Made by a program: the position numbers and the translations under genes
Shown: positions 8,903 through 20,783 of the stretch, piece after piece
Layout of the letters: each line of letters begins with the position of its first letter
Position numbering within the stretch: position 1 is the stretch's first letter
The notes under the pieces: model-generated
The model's input: only the letters and a program-made list of their open reading frames with translations
Databases searched by the model: none
What the model was told of the DNA's origin: nothing
Assembly (NCBI RefSeq): GCF_027270735.1
Contig: NZ_JAPWIJ010000006.1
Span: forward strand, 372,001-436,000
DNA length: 64,000 nucleotides
Origin: Rhodococcus ruber
Lineage (GTDB): Bacteria > Actinomycetota > Actinomycetes > Mycobacteriales > Mycobacteriaceae
Reading direction: 5' to 3'

Positions 8903-9880
8903 TCAGATCCCGAGCGACCCTGCCAGCGTCGGCCAACTCTTGGGCAGCTGGTCCACCCAGTACGGCCACGAGTGGGTTCCGGTCTCGGTGAAGTCGAATG
9001 TCGCCGGGATGTTCAACTGACCGAGTCGATCGGCCAGTCGGTGGGTGCAGTAGTTCGCGCCCACCTCGATGAGACCTCCGACCACCACGACATCCAATGC
9101 TGCTGCGCTGTCGAAACTTTCGTGCGGGCCCGGCGCGCCGGTTCCCACCGACACGTATACGTCGGTGCCGCGCAGACTCTCTGCGTTGACGACCGAATCG
9201 TGCTCCGCCCACGCAGGATCGAGGGGCCCGCCCCACATGTTGTCGGCATTTCCACCGAACGCCCCGACGATCGCCCGAATACTTGCCTGGCCCAACGGCT
9301 CCGAGGATGCAAAGCACCCGCTGTACGACGCCACCCCGGAGTAGACATCCGGGTTGCGTGCGGCCAGCATCATGGCCGACTGCGCACCCATCGACAGCCC
9401 CGCGATCGCGTTGCGTCCGTTGCCGTCCACGGCTGCGTCGATCAAGGGTGGGAGCTCTTCGGTGAGAAACGTTTCCCACTGGTAGCGGCCGAGTTTCGGA
9501 TCGTCCCGTTGCCAATCGGTGTAGAAGCTGCCGGGGCCGGCCAGCGGCAGCACGACGTTGACGTTCTTGTCGGCAAAGAATTCGGCGGCTCCGCCTTTGC
9601 GCAGCCACATGCTGTTGTGCGGATCCTCCTCGCCGATGCCGCTGAGCATGTACAGCGTCGGACGGGATCCGGCCTTCACGGCGGGAGTCAGCACCTGCAC
9701 CTCGACGATTCCGCCCATGGCAGGCGAGTCCACGCTCAACGTGCGCAGGGTGTCGGACGCGATCGCGGTGTCGACGATGCGAGCAGCGGAGTCGGCCGGG
9801 GCGGCGGCAGCCACGCCGATCGAGGACAACGACATCGCTGCAACGACGATGAACGGGGTGAAGATGCGTCGACGACGCAT
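8903..9880 (-). CDS. Secreted esterase of the antigen 85/mycolyltransferase type
   Basis: 325 residues. The start is ATG at 9880 with GGAGGA before it; the open frame continues 17 codons upstream. An N-terminal signal peptide is clear (MRRRRIF, hydrophobic run, ending AAAAPA). An alpha/beta-hydrolase fold follows, with the nucleophile elbow GLSMGAQSA and LYMLSGIG near the oxyanion region. The catalytic His is probably in GTHSWPYW near the C-terminus. Antigen 85-like proteins transfer mycolic acids to trehalose or arabinogalactan in the cell envelope. Small paralogues in Rhodococcus may act as plain esterases. It is convergent with the AraC gene and unrelated to it. Confidence 0.85.
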   Translation of the reverse strand: MRRRRIFTPFIVVAAMSLSSIGVAAAAPADSAARIVDTAIASDTLRTLSVDSPAMGGIVEVQVLTPAVKAGSRPTLYMLSGIGEEDPHNSMWLRKGGAAEFFADKNVNVVLPLAGPGSFYTDWQRDDPKLGRYQWETFLTEELPPLIDAAVDGNGRNAIAGLSMGAQSAMMLAARNPDVYSGVASYSGCFASSEPLGQASIRAIVGAFGGNADNMWGGPLDPAWAEHDSVVNAESLRGTDVYVSVGTGAPGPHESFDSAAALDVVVVGGLIEVGANYCTHRLADRLGQLNIPATFDFTETGTHSWPYWVDQLPKSWPTLAGSLGI

Positions 9881-10073
9881 GGGCGATCCTCCGGGAAATC
9901 TCGAGGGAAACAGCGAATCGACACGGAGCATCGCACAAGTTCGGACGGGATAGAACGTCGAGAACGAAGTTGGTCGAACAGGACCGACCGAGACTCTGCC
10001 ACCGGCTGCCTATCGAATCCACTGCCCTGTTTTGCGGCATTTCTCGGGTGTAAAACTCGCTTCCAGCAAGTTG

Positions 10074-10100
10074 TTAGTGCACTAATCATTAGTGCACTAA
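10074..10100. promoter_or_regulatory. Tandem palindromic operator of the MarR/OhrR-like gene
   Basis: Two perfect 12-bp palindromes TTAGTGCACTAA (10074-10085 and 10089-10100) are separated by 3 bp, so the whole 27-bp block is itself symmetrical. It ends 22 bp before the GTG start of the MarR-type gene. No Shine-Dalgarno sequence is seen there, so the transcript may be nearly leaderless and the operator would cover the promoter. Confidence 0.75.
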
Positions 10101-10122
10101 CTGATCTGCTAACCTGGTTGTC

Positions 10123-10575
10123 GTGGCCACCACCGAAGATCCACTCGCACTCGATCGGCAAGTCTGTTTCGCGCTTGCCGTCGCCAACCGTGCTGTGCTC
10201 TCGGTGTATCGGCCACTGCTCGAGCCGATGGGGCTGACGCATCCGCAGTATCTGGTGATGCTGGCACTGTGGGGCGAGTCGCCGATGTCGGTCAAAGCCA
10301 TCGGATCGGCGTTGCAGCTCGACTCGCCCACGCTCTCACCGCTCCTCAAGCGTCTGGAATCGATGGGGCTGCTGTCCCGCAACCGAAGCCCCGAGGACGA
10401 GCGTGTCCTGCTGGTCGCGCTCACCCCGACTGGGACCGCCCTGAGAACACGGGCCGAGAAGATCCCGCCCGCCGTCGTGGAGAAGCTCGGCGCGTCACTC
10501 GCCGAACTGGACGATCTTCGACGCGTCCTCACCCGTGTCAACGACGCGGCCATCGCAGCAGGAGCACTGTCATGA
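10123..10575 (+). CDS. MarR-family regulator, OhrR-like
   Basis: 150 residues from a GTG start. Winged helix-turn-helix of the MarR type (MSVKAIGSALQLDSPTLSPLLKRLE, then RNRSPEDERVLLVALT as the wing). The N-terminus has LDRQVCFALAVANRAV with Cys15 in the position of the peroxide-sensing Cys of OhrR. A repressor inactivated by organic hydroperoxide is therefore likely. The expected ohr peroxidase gene is not visible nearby. Instead the gene overlaps a small DUF5313 gene by 4 bp. The striking tandem palindrome just upstream is its probable autoregulatory site. Confidence 0.85.
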   Translation: MATTEDPLALDRQVCFALAVANRAVLSVYRPLLEPMGLTHPQYLVMLALWGESPMSVKAIGSALQLDSPTLSPLLKRLESMGLLSRNRSPEDERVLLVALTPTGTALRTRAEKIPPAVVEKLGASLAELDDLRRVLTRVNDAAIAAGALS

Positions 10576-10952
10576 ACACGAACCGCAGCCGTCCGTCCTT
10601 CGGTCAGTGGCTGGGCTACGCAGTCCTCGGCCGCAAACTGCCCGATTCCCTGCAGGATTGGGTTCGACGCGACCTCGTCGGGCCCGGTGCGACGCCGCGT
10701 CACATCCTGCGGTCGATGATTCCGTTCCTGCCCATTTTCATCGGGTTCTTCGTCCTCTTCCCCGGAGCGATCTGGCTACGGGCGTCGATGGTGTTGCTCA
10801 GTCTGCTGCTCGCGCTGTTCTACACGGCCGCGTACATGGACCAGAACCGTGCCCGTCGCCTCGAAATCCATGGGTTACCAGCTGATCTGAAGAGTGAAAA
10901 GAAGATGGCCGAAATGCAACGTGAGCGCGAGAACTACCGCCGAAATCACTGA
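10572..10952 (+). CDS. Small membrane protein, DUF5313-type
   Basis: 126 residues; ATG overlaps the stop of the MarR-like gene (ATGA). It has a short soluble N-terminus with RPSFGQWLGYAVLGRKLP and a DWVRRDLVGPGA segment. Two adjacent transmembrane helices follow (about residues 48-85), then a charged C-terminal tail rich in Arg, Lys and Glu. This matches a family found across Mycobacteriales with no assigned function. Coupling to an OhrR-like regulator suggests a role in the envelope or oxidative-stress response, which is only an inference. Its 3' end overlaps the convergent sensor-kinase gene by 7 bp. Confidence 0.8.
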   Translation: MNTNRSRPSFGQWLGYAVLGRKLPDSLQDWVRRDLVGPGATPRHILRSMIPFLPIFIGFFVLFPGAIWLRASMVLLSLLLALFYTAAYMDQNRARRLEIHGLPADLKSEKKMAEMQRERENYRRNH

Positions 10953-13327
10953 CCCTCGCGCCTGAGCCCCGCGGTGAAGTCGTCGGCGATCATGGCTGCC
11001 AGGTCGCGGGTTTTGCGGTTCGAGTTCTGCGACAGTTCGGTCAGTTGTGCGAAGGCCGCGTCGGCGTCGACGCGGTACACCGACATCAGGATTCCGACGG
11101 CACGGCCGATTGCCGCGCGAGTGTCGAGGGCGCTGCGTAGCGTCGCGGCCTGGTTGTCACTTTCTTCGAGCAATTGCTCGCGCATGCGGGACAGTTCGAG
11201 GTGCACTCGAACGCGGGCCACCAGCTCGCGGTCGTGGAAGGGTTTGACGATGTAGTCGTCTGCACCGCGCCCGAGGCCGTCGAGCACGAAGTCGGTTCCC
11301 GCCCTCGCAGTCACCAGGATCACCGGTACTCGCCGAAGCGCGTCGTCGTGGCGGATGTCGCCGACGAGGTCCAGTCCGCTGCGGCCGGGCAGCATGACGT
11401 CGGTGAGCACCAGTCCCGGTGTCGTCGACCGCGCGCGGTCCAGCGCGGTCTCGACGTCACCTGCGGTCGTGACGGTCCATCCTTCGTCGGTGAGCAGCCG
11501 AACGAGATAGTTGCGCATGTCGATGTTGTCTTCGACGAGCAGTATGTCTGCGCGGTCGGTGGTGACCGTGGTCGGTTCGTGCGGTGGGAAGATCGCGGAC
11601 ACCGAATCCACGGCAGGGATCGGTCTCGCGACGCCCTGGATCGACTCGACGGGCAGTCGCGGGACAACCACGGTGAAGGTACTACCGACGCCCACCCGGC
11701 TGTCGACGTCGATCCGTCCGTCCAGGGCCGTGATCAGATCCGACACCAGCGCCAGTCCGATCCCGGACCCCTCGATGCTGTGCGCACCGGACCGTTCGAC
11801 CCGGTGGAACCGATCGAATATTCGGGGCAGATCGCCTTCGGGGATGCCGAGGCCGGTATCCGCGACGACCAACCGAACAGCGTCCGCGTCGGCACCGAGG
11901 CGAATGGAGATGCGGCCGGCCGGGGTGTATTTGACGGCGTTCGCGACCAAGTTGAAGACGACCTTCGCCCACATCTCACCGTCGGTGAGAACGACCACGT
12001 CCTCGGCCGCGTCGACAACGAGCTCGAGGCCCTGATCCGACACGACCGCCGCGAACATCGACGCACAGTCACGCGTCACCGCGGCCAGGTCGGTGGGCTC
12101 GAGACGGGCGCGCAGCCGGCCGGCGTCGGCGCTGACGACGTCGAGCAGATCGTCGACGAGTCGGCGGAGCCGAGTCGATGCACGGTGGACGACGTCGAGG
12201 GAGTCGCGGTCGGAGTCGGTCAGGATCGACGTGGTGCTCTCGCGCACAGCGTCCAGCGGGCCGGCCAACAGGGTGAGCGGAGTCCTGAACTCGTGGCCGA
12301 CGTTCTCCAGCAGTCGAGTCTTGGCCTCGTCGGCCTCGGCCAGCGCCGCGACGCGACGCCGTTCCATCTCGAACGCATGCGAGGCGGTCAGTGCCGTGGA
12401 CACGCGCTCGGCCACTGCCACGAAGAACGAGATGGCGGAATCGTCGCGGGCCCGAAATGCATCGACTCCGACCAGCAAAGCACCGATGGGTCGAGCGTGT
12501 CCGGCCAGCGTCAGCGGAACGATCACGGCATTCGCGACCGTTCCGTCCACGTCGACGGTCGCGCGGGTGACCCGTCCGTCCGAGACCTCGACAACGTCGG
12601 CGAGGTCCCAGGTGGCAGCCTCGCAGCCGAGTGCACCTGCGGTCGCGATGTGCTCGAGTACTCCGTCGTCGGCAAGATCGCGTCGCAGGTATGCCGCCAC
12701 CAGGGGGAATTCGCGTGCTTCGTTACCCAGCGCCTCGACTGCCGCGCGGCAGATGCCGACGGGGCCACCGGTATCGTCGGCGGTCAGCGATCCGAGGGCG
12801 AGAAGGGCATGCATGCGGCGCTCGCCGAGCACCTGCATCGTCACCTCCGTCGTGGCAACGAACACACCCAGTACCGTGCGACCCGGTCCGAAGATCGGGC
12901 TGTACGAGAAGGTCCAGTACGTCTCTTCGGGGTAGCCGTACCGGTCCATGACGAACATCTGGCGAACGCCGTGCACCGGCTCTCGACCATCCATCACCTG
13001 CGCGCACAACCCGCCGACGTAATCCCACATCTCGGACCAGCATTCGCTGGCCCGCTGCCCTGCGGCCAGTGGAAACTTGTCGCCCAGAAAATTCGTGTAG
13101 GAGTGGTTGAAGATCTGCACCAGGTGGGGGCCCCACCAGATCAGCATCGGGATTGTCGACGGCAGGACGGTGCGCACGGCCGTCACCAGCTCGTCCGGCC
13201 AACTCTCCACCGGCCCCACATCGGTCGCCGCCCAATCCAGCTCACGAAACAGGGCGTCGGTGGAGTTGTCACCCGGAAACAGCTCGTCCAACCGGGCCGA
13301 ACCGTCGTCGGGTCGTGCGGAGTTCAT
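10946..13327 (-). CDS. Hybrid histidine kinase with receiver and ANTAR RNA-binding domain
   Basis: 793 residues. Order of domains: PAS-like sensor (about 20-160), GAF-like domain (about 165-315), HisKA with the phosphoacceptor His345 in GHEFRTPLTLL, HATPase_c (about 450-570, with TGLGIPEGDLPRIFDRFHR), receiver (about 595-712, phosphoacceptor Asp643 in LVLTDVMLPG, Lys in YIVKPF), and ANTAR (about 720-790, with AAIGRAVGILM). No TM helix is present, so it is cytosolic. ANTAR domains bind paired RNA hairpins and prevent transcription termination. One polypeptide therefore carries sensor, kinase, receiver and RNA effector. The open frame extends 19 codons upstream; ATG at 13327 was chosen, with GTG at 13345 as an alternative. 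Confidence 0.92.
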   Translation of the reverse strand: MNSARPDDGSARLDELFPGDNSTDALFRELDWAATDVGPVESWPDELVTAVRTVLPSTIPMLIWWGPHLVQIFNHSYTNFLGDKFPLAAGQRASECWSEMWDYVGGLCAQVMDGREPVHGVRQMFVMDRYGYPEETYWTFSYSPIFGPGRTVLGVFVATTEVTMQVLGERRMHALLALGSLTADDTGGPVGICRAAVEALGNEAREFPLVAAYLRRDLADDGVLEHIATAGALGCEAATWDLADVVEVSDGRVTRATVDVDGTVANAVIVPLTLAGHARPIGALLVGVDAFRARDDSAISFFVAVAERVSTALTASHAFEMERRRVAALAEADEAKTRLLENVGHEFRTPLTLLAGPLDAVRESTTSILTDSDRDSLDVVHRASTRLRRLVDDLLDVVSADAGRLRARLEPTDLAAVTRDCASMFAAVVSDQGLELVVDAAEDVVVLTDGEMWAKVVFNLVANAVKYTPAGRISIRLGADADAVRLVVADTGLGIPEGDLPRIFDRFHRVERSGAHSIEGSGIGLALVSDLITALDGRIDVDSRVGVGSTFTVVVPRLPVESIQGVARPIPAVDSVSAIFPPHEPTTVTTDRADILLVEDNIDMRNYLVRLLTDEGWTVTTAGDVETALDRARSTTPGLVLTDVMLPGRSGLDLVGDIRHDDALRRVPVILVTARAGTDFVLDGLGRGADDYIVKPFHDRELVARVRVHLELSRMREQLLEESDNQAATLRSALDTRAAIGRAVGILMSVYRVDADAAFAQLTELSQNSNRKTRDLAAMIADDFTAGLRREGQ

Positions 13328-13450
13328 CGCCTCGTCCTTCGTAACCAGCGTTCCGCGACAGTTCGGCGGTCGCAATCTCGGCATCGATAGTAGCCGAGCG
13401 CCGGGTATGCAGGCGTTTCGCTCATCCCCCGTGGGGGTACTGGGGCGAGC

Positions 13451-15493
<2,043 letters not shown>

Positions 15494-16922
15494 CCGGTCC
15501 ATCGTTCGACAACCTGTTGCCACTCCTCCGAATCGGAGCGTCCGGCCCACGCGATGTAGCCGTCGGGCCGGACGAGAACGGCTGGGCCACTGTCGGTGCG
15601 ACGAGTGATACCTGCTCTCTTGCAGTCTCTCTCGCCGATCAGAAGAAAGCCGTGCGCCCGCAGCCGGTCGGTGACCGTGCCCTGGTTCAGCGGGATCCGT
15701 ACGGCCCGGGTCCCGACCAGGGCATGCTCACCTCGGGTGCGCGCGTACGAAATCCCCACTCCCGAGAACATGCCCGCAATCTTGCCGACCGCACGTTGGC
15801 TACGAAGCACTCGTGCGGACACGACGTTGCGTAGCTTCTGCGCTGTCGCCGAGCGCAGCAACAACATGCGGATCGTCGCGCCGCTACTGCGCAGCACCAG
15901 CTTTCCCACGGGATGCCGCTCGTCGTGATAGGTGTCGAGGATCTTCTGGTCGGCACCGCCGAGGACGGCTGCCAGCTTCCAGCCGAGGTTCATCGCGTCC
16001 TGGATTCCGGTGTTCATGCCCTGCCCTCCGGCAGGCGAATGTACGTGCGCAGCATCGCCGGCCAGGAATACCCGGCCCACTCGGTAGCGCCGGACTTGCC
16101 TCTCGTCGCAGGAGAAGCGCGAACTCCATCGCACGTCGGTCCAGCCGTAATCGGTTCCGATCGCACGGCGCACCACGTCACGAAGCCGCGTCTCGTCGAC
16201 CGATGCAGCTACGTCTGCCGTGTCGGTACGGTCGCAGGCGATCACTCGGAACCAGCCGTCGCCGAAGGGCGCAACGAACGCAAAGCAGTCCTTGCCCGCG
16301 CCGATATTGATCAGACCGTTGGGCGGATCGGTCAACCGGACATCCGCGAGCATGATCGACCGCAGCAATTCCTTGCCGGGGAAGTCGAGTCCGATCGACG
16401 TGCGGACGATACTGTGCACCCCGTCCGTGCCGGCCGCATACGACGCCGTCCATTCCTGCGCGCTGCCGTCGGCCGCCCTCCCGCGCACCACGACTCCGTC
16501 GGCGTCCTGTTCGAGGCCGGTGACCGTCACCCCGCGCAGAATCCGCGCACCGGATGCCCGCGCGTACTCCTCGAGTCGAGAGTCCACGTTGGTCTGTGGT
16601 GTGACCAGCAGATACGGAAACTGCGACGGTAGTACGCCGAGGTCGAGGGACAACCCGTTCCAGAGTTTCAATCCCGACGCGTGGGCTCCGGTGGTGAGCA
16701 GGTCCTCGGCCAGACCACGACTGTCGAGAACCTCCAGCGTGCGGGCGTGCACTCCGAACGCCCGCGACAGCGGTGACGGTGCATCGTGTTTCTCGAGCAC
16801 CGTCACCGAGCGGCCGGCACGCGCGAGTTCCCCCGCCAGCATGCAGCCCGCCGGACCCGCACCGACAACGATCACGTCCGAATGGTTCATGGCGAACTCC
16901 CACTGTGGTCGGCGCATTCCTG

Positions 16923-16938
16923 GTCAACGCCTGTTGAC
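16923..16938. promoter_or_regulatory. TetR operator 1 (monooxygenase side)
   Basis: GTCAACGCCTGTTGAC is a perfect 6+6 inverted repeat with a 4-bp spacer, 33 bp upstream of the monooxygenase ATG. It has identical arms to the site at 16968-16983, so both are likely bound by the divergent TetR protein. Confidence 0.75.
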
Positions 16939-16967
16939 TTCCGACGATAGACCCGTCGAGCGCAGTG

Positions 16968-16983
16968 GTCAACGGTCGTTGAC
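16968..16983. promoter_or_regulatory. TetR operator 2 (regulator side)
   Basis: GTCAACGGTCGTTGAC has the same perfect GTCAAC/GTTGAC arms and ends 13 bp before the TetR ATG. Two sites 45 bp apart centre to centre suggest separate control of the two divergent promoters. Confidence 0.75.
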
Positions 16984-16996
16984 TTAGGCTACGGAG

Positions 16997-17560
16997 ATGG
17001 CCGAACGACAACCTCGATCCGCGACCGCCACCCGAGCCCGCATTCTCGACGCAGCCCGCGCACAATTCGCCGCCGACGGCTACGACCGCACCACCATGCG
17101 GTCCGTCGCCGGCACTGCAGGCGTCGACGCGGCCATGGTCGTCCGGTATTTCGGAACCAAGGAAGCGCTGTTCGCCGAAGCCGCCACATTCGTCCTCGAC
17201 ATTCCGGATCTGACCGACATCGAACCCGAGAGAATTGCAGAAGTGTTGATGCCCAGGTTCTTTCAGATCTGGGAGGAGGACGGCACATTCCTTGCCTTGA
17301 TGCGCGCGGCCGCCACCAACGCCGCCGCAGCCGCGGCGATGCAACAGGTGTTCGCCACACAGGTAGCCCCTGCCCTGGCCGCCGTCTCGGTCGACCGGCA
17401 TGCAGAACGCGCTGCGCTCGTCGGAACCCAGGTACTCGGCCTGGTCTTCGCTCGCTACATCCTCCAGGTGTCACCACTGGCAAGGATGAGCCACGAGCAG
17501 TTGGTCCGGTGGGTAGGGCCGACGCTGCGGCGCTACCTCACCGAACCACTCGACCGATAA
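16997..17560 (+). CDS. TetR-family transcriptional regulator
   Basis: 187 residues with a canonical TetR DNA-binding domain (TRARILDAARAQFAADGYDRTTMRSVA, then VVRYFGTKEALFAEA). The C-terminal domain has an Ala-rich helix (AAATNAAAAAAMQQVF) of the TetR_C_17-like type. It is divergent from the FAD monooxygenase, with two GTCAAC palindromes in the 106-bp gap. Repression of the monooxygenase and of itself is the straightforward reading. It ends 2 bp before the convergent glpD stop. Confidence 0.9.
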   Translation: MAERQPRSATATRARILDAARAQFAADGYDRTTMRSVAGTAGVDAAMVVRYFGTKEALFAEAATFVLDIPDLTDIEPERIAEVLMPRFFQIWEEDGTFLALMRAAATNAAAAAAMQQVFATQVAPALAAVSVDRHAERAALVGTQVLGLVFARYILQVSPLARMSHEQLVRWVGPTLRRYLTEPLDR

Positions 17561-17562
17561 GG

Positions 17563-19269
17563 TCAGCTCACCCCGGCGCGCACGTCCGGTGCCCCGAGTC
17601 GGGCTGCATCGGCAGTGTCGTCATCGGGCTGCTGCTGCGAATCCCGTTCTGCCAGAACACGAAGCCGATAGTGCTCGATCTCCTCGGCAACGTGCTGATC
17701 GTCCCATCCCAGGACGGGTGCCACCAGCCGGGCCACCTCGTCGGCGGCCGCTTCACCACGATCGGGAACCTCGATGGAGATGCGGGTACGACGCGTCAGA
17801 ATATCTTCGAGGTGCCGCGCGCCTTCATGACTCGCGGCATAGACGGCCTCGACCTTGAGGTACTCCGGTGCACTCTCGAGAGGCTTGCCGAGCTCGGGAT
17901 CGGCGTCGATGAGATCCAACAACTCACCCATCAGAGTGCCGTACCGACCCAGCAGATGCTCGACGCGTGAGACGCGCATCCCGGTGCGTTCGGCCGTGAG
18001 AGCGCGGGAGTTGAACGCACCCAGGTAGCCGTCGGCACCGACCAACGGGATGTCTTCGGTGACGCACTTCGGCACTGTGCGCTCGAGTCCGTGTATCGCG
18101 GAATCGACTGCATCCTTGGCCATCACTCGATAGGTGGTGTACTTGCCACCCGCGATGACTGTCAGGCCGCGTACCGGACTGGACACCGCATGCTCCCGGG
18201 AAAGGGTGCTGGTGGAATCGGATTCGCCGAACAGCAACGGACGCAGACCTGCGTAGACGCCGACGACGTCGGTCCGGTCCAGCGGATCGGCCAGCAGCTT
18301 GTTCACGTGCCCGAGGATGTAGTCGATGTCGCTCTGGCTCGCGGCCGGGTGAGCCAGATCGAGCTTCCAGTCGGTGTCGGTTGTGCCGATGATCCAGTGG
18401 CTACCCCACGGGATGACGAACAGCAGACTCTTCTCGGTTCGCGTGATGATGCCCGTGGCACTGTTGATGCGATTGCGCGGCACCACCAGGTGCACACCCT
18501 TGGATGCGCGAACCTGGAATTGTCCACGGCCACCGACCATCTGCTGCACCTCGTCGGTCCAGACACCGGCAGCATTGATGACCTGCTTGGCCCGCACCTC
18601 GAACGAGCGGCCCGTTTCGAGGTCGCTCGCCACGACGCCGACAACCTTGTCGTCCTCCCTCAGGAAGCCCGTGACGCGAGTGCTGTTGGCGCACAACGCG
18701 CCGTAAGCCGCTGCGGTACGAGCGAGCATCATCGTGTGCCGGGCGTCGTCGACCTGGCCCTCGTAGAACTTCACCGCACCGCGGATCGCCGAACGCTTAC
18801 CGGACGGGAAGGACTCGAGCGTCTTCTTCTTGCCGAGATGCTTGTGGTGACTCGGGACGCCGCGTCCGGCGCCCATGACGTCGTATACGCCGATGCCGAG
18901 CCCGACGTACGGACGGTCGATCACCTTCTCCAGCGGATAGATGAACGGCACCGGGCGAGCGAGGTGCGGGCAGAGCTTGTTCAGTACCAGCGAACGCTCC
19001 TTCAGCGCCTCGAACACCAACGCGAAGTTGAACTGCTCGAGGTAGCGCAGACCGCCGTGGAACAGCTTGCTGGAGCGGCTGGACGTGCCGGCCGCGTAGT
19101 CCCGCGCTTCGAGCAGGCCCACCTTCAATCCGCGGGTCACCGCGTCCAATGCTGTTCCCGCGCCGACGACGCCGCCGCCGATCACCAGGATGTCGAGCTC
19201 TTCCGACTCCATCCTCGCCAGCGCATCCGTGCGCGACTGCGGACTCAAAGCCGTTGTGGTGGAACTCAT
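17563..19269 (-). CDS. glpD: Aerobic glycerol-3-phosphate dehydrogenase
   Basis: 568 residues. FAD enzyme that oxidises glycerol-3-phosphate to dihydroxyacetone phosphate at the membrane and passes electrons to quinones. [20 protein letters not shown] is the dinucleotide fold. [18 protein letters not shown] is the strongly conserved GlpD signature. The C-terminal 130 residues form the helical DAO_C domain. ATG overlaps the glpK stop by 4 bp. It is the last gene of the glpF-glpK-glpD operon. Confidence 0.96.
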   Translation of the reverse strand: MSSTTTALSPQSRTDALARMESEELDILVIGGGVVGAGTALDAVTRGLKVGLLEARDYAAGTSSRSSKLFHGGLRYLEQFNFALVFEALKERSLVLNKLCPHLARPVPFIYPLEKVIDRPYVGLGIGVYDVMGAGRGVPSHHKHLGKKKTLESFPSGKRSAIRGAVKFYEGQVDDARHTMMLARTAAAYGALCANSTRVTGFLREDDKVVGVVASDLETGRSFEVRAKQVINAAGVWTDEVQQMVGGRGQFQVRASKGVHLVVPRNRINSATGIITRTEKSLLFVIPWGSHWIIGTTDTDWKLDLAHPAASQSDIDYILGHVNKLLADPLDRTDVVGVYAGLRPLLFGESDSTSTLSREHAVSSPVRGLTVIAGGKYTTYRVMAKDAVDSAIHGLERTVPKCVTEDIPLVGADGYLGAFNSRALTAERTGMRVSRVEHLLGRYGTLMGELLDLIDADPELGKPLESAPEYLKVEAVYAASHEGARHLEDILTRRTRISIEVPDRGEAAADEVARLVAPVLGWDDQHVAEEIEHYRLRVLAERDSQQQPDDDTADAARLGAPDVRAGVS

Positions 19270-20783
19270 TCTTCATCAACCCAATCGAGAGTACGTGTTA
19301 CTGCCTTCTTCCAGCCGGCGTACAACTTCGCCCGCTGGTCTTCGTCCATGGACGGGGTCCATGTCTTGTCCTCGGCCCAGTTCTGGCGAATATCGTCTTC
19401 GCTCTCCCAGTATCCGACTGCGAGGCCGGCCGCGTATGCCGCTCCGAGAGCGGTGGTTTCGGCCACGACCGGACGCACCACGTCGACGTTCAGGATGTCG
19501 GACTGGAATTGCATGAGCAGCTCGTTGACCACCATGCCGCCGTCGACCTTGAGCACCTCGAGATCGACACCGGAGTCGGCGTTCATGGCCTCGATCACTT
19601 CACGCGTCTGGTACGCGGTGGCTTCGAGCACGGCGCGGGCCAGGTGCCCCTTGTTGACGAACCGCGTCAATCCCACGATGGCACCGCGAGCATCCGAGCG
19701 CCAGTGCGGGGCAAAGAGTCCGGAGAATGCGGGGACGAAGTATGCGCCGCCGTTGTCGTCCACCGAACGTGCGTCGGTTTCGATGTCCGCGGCGGAGGAG
19801 ATCATGCCGAGGTTGTCGCGCAGCCACTGCACCAGCGAGCCCGTCACGGCGATGGAGCCTTCGAGCGCGTACACCGTCGGCTGATCGCCGATCTTGTAGC
19901 AGACCGTGGTCAGCAGACCGTTCTTGCTCATGACTTTCTCGGTACCGGTGTTGAGAAGCACGAAATTGCCTGTGCCGTAAGTGTTCTTGGCTTCACCGGG
20001 AGACAGGCAGGCCTGCCCGAAGGTGGCTGCCTGCTGATCGCCGAGGATACCGGCGATCGGCACTCCACTGAACGGTCCGCGCTCACGGCCCGTGCCGTAC
20101 ACCTCGGAGCTCGAGCGAATCTCGGGCATCATCGACATCGGGATGTCCATGTCGGCGCAAATGCTCTCGTCCCACTGCAGTGTGTCGAGATCCATCAGCA
20201 GGGTGCGCGAGGCATTGGTCGGATCGGTGTAGTGCAGTCCGCCGTCGACACCGCCGGTCATGTTCCACAGCACCCACGTGTCCATGTTGCCGAAACACAG
20301 TTCTCCCGCTTCGGCTTTGGCCCTCGCGCCCTCGACGTTGTCGAGGATCCACTTGATCTTGGGGCCCGAGAAGTAGGTCGCGAGCGGCAGACCGGTCTTG
20401 GCGGTGTACTTGTTGGCGTCGCCGCCGCCCAGTGCGGTGGCGATCCGATCGGTACGGGTGTCCTGCCAGACGATGGCGTTGTAGATCGGCTTGCCCGTCT
20501 CGCGCTCCCACACCAGCGCCGTCTCACGCTGGTTGGTGATACCGACAGCGGCGATGTCCTCGCGCGTCAGATCGGCTGCGGCCATGGCACCGGCCGCCAC
20601 GGCGCGCACGTTGTCCCAGATCTCGGACGCGTCGTGCTCCACCCAACCGGCCTGCGGGAAGATCTGCTTGTGTTCCTTCTGATCGACCGCGACGACGGTG
20701 CCCGCGTGATCGAAGATCATGCAGCGTGACGACGTCGTTCCCTGATCGATCGCGGCGACGTACTTTCCTGCGAACTCGGTCAT
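19266..20783 (-). CDS. glpK: Glycerol kinase
   Basis: 505 residues, FGGY family. It phosphorylates glycerol to glycerol-3-phosphate with ATP. Visible motifs are [16 protein letters not shown] at the N-terminus, [32 protein letters not shown], and the C-terminal [22 protein letters not shown] at 20783 has a GGAG ribosome binding site, and the 60-codon upstream extension of the frame is not conserved. It overlaps the glpF stop upstream and the glpD start downstream, each by 4 bp. Confidence 0.97.
   Translation of the reverse strand: MTEFAGKYVAAIDQGTTSSRCMIFDHAGTVVAVDQKEHKQIFPQAGWVEHDASEIWDNVRAVAAGAMAAADLTREDIAAVGITNQRETALVWERETGKPIYNAIVWQDTRTDRIATALGGGDANKYTAKTGLPLATYFSGPKIKWILDNVEGARAKAEAGELCFGNMDTWVLWNMTGGVDGGLHYTDPTNASRTLLMDLDTLQWDESICADMDIPMSMMPEIRSSSEVYGTGRERGPFSGVPIAGILGDQQAATFGQACLSPGEAKNTYGTGNFVLLNTGTEKVMSKNGLLTTVCYKIGDQPTVYALEGSIAVTGSLVQWLRDNLGMISSAADIETDARSVDDNGGAYFVPAFSGLFAPHWRSDARGAIVGLTRFVNKGHLARAVLEATAYQTREVIEAMNADSGVDLEVLKVDGGMVVNELLMQFQSDILNVDVVRPVVAETTALGAAYAAGLAVGYWESEDDIRQNWAEDKTWTPSMDEDQRAKLYAGWKKAVTRTLDWVDEE

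Noticed and set aside
11174-13390. 738-codon open frame on the plus strand
   Set aside because: It is exactly antisense to the well-supported hybrid kinase gene. The translation has no domain motif and is biased to Gly, Val, Asp and Arg as expected for a GC-rich shadow.
18091-19884. 597-codon plus-strand frame
   Set aside because: Antisense to glpD and glpK; no protein family features.
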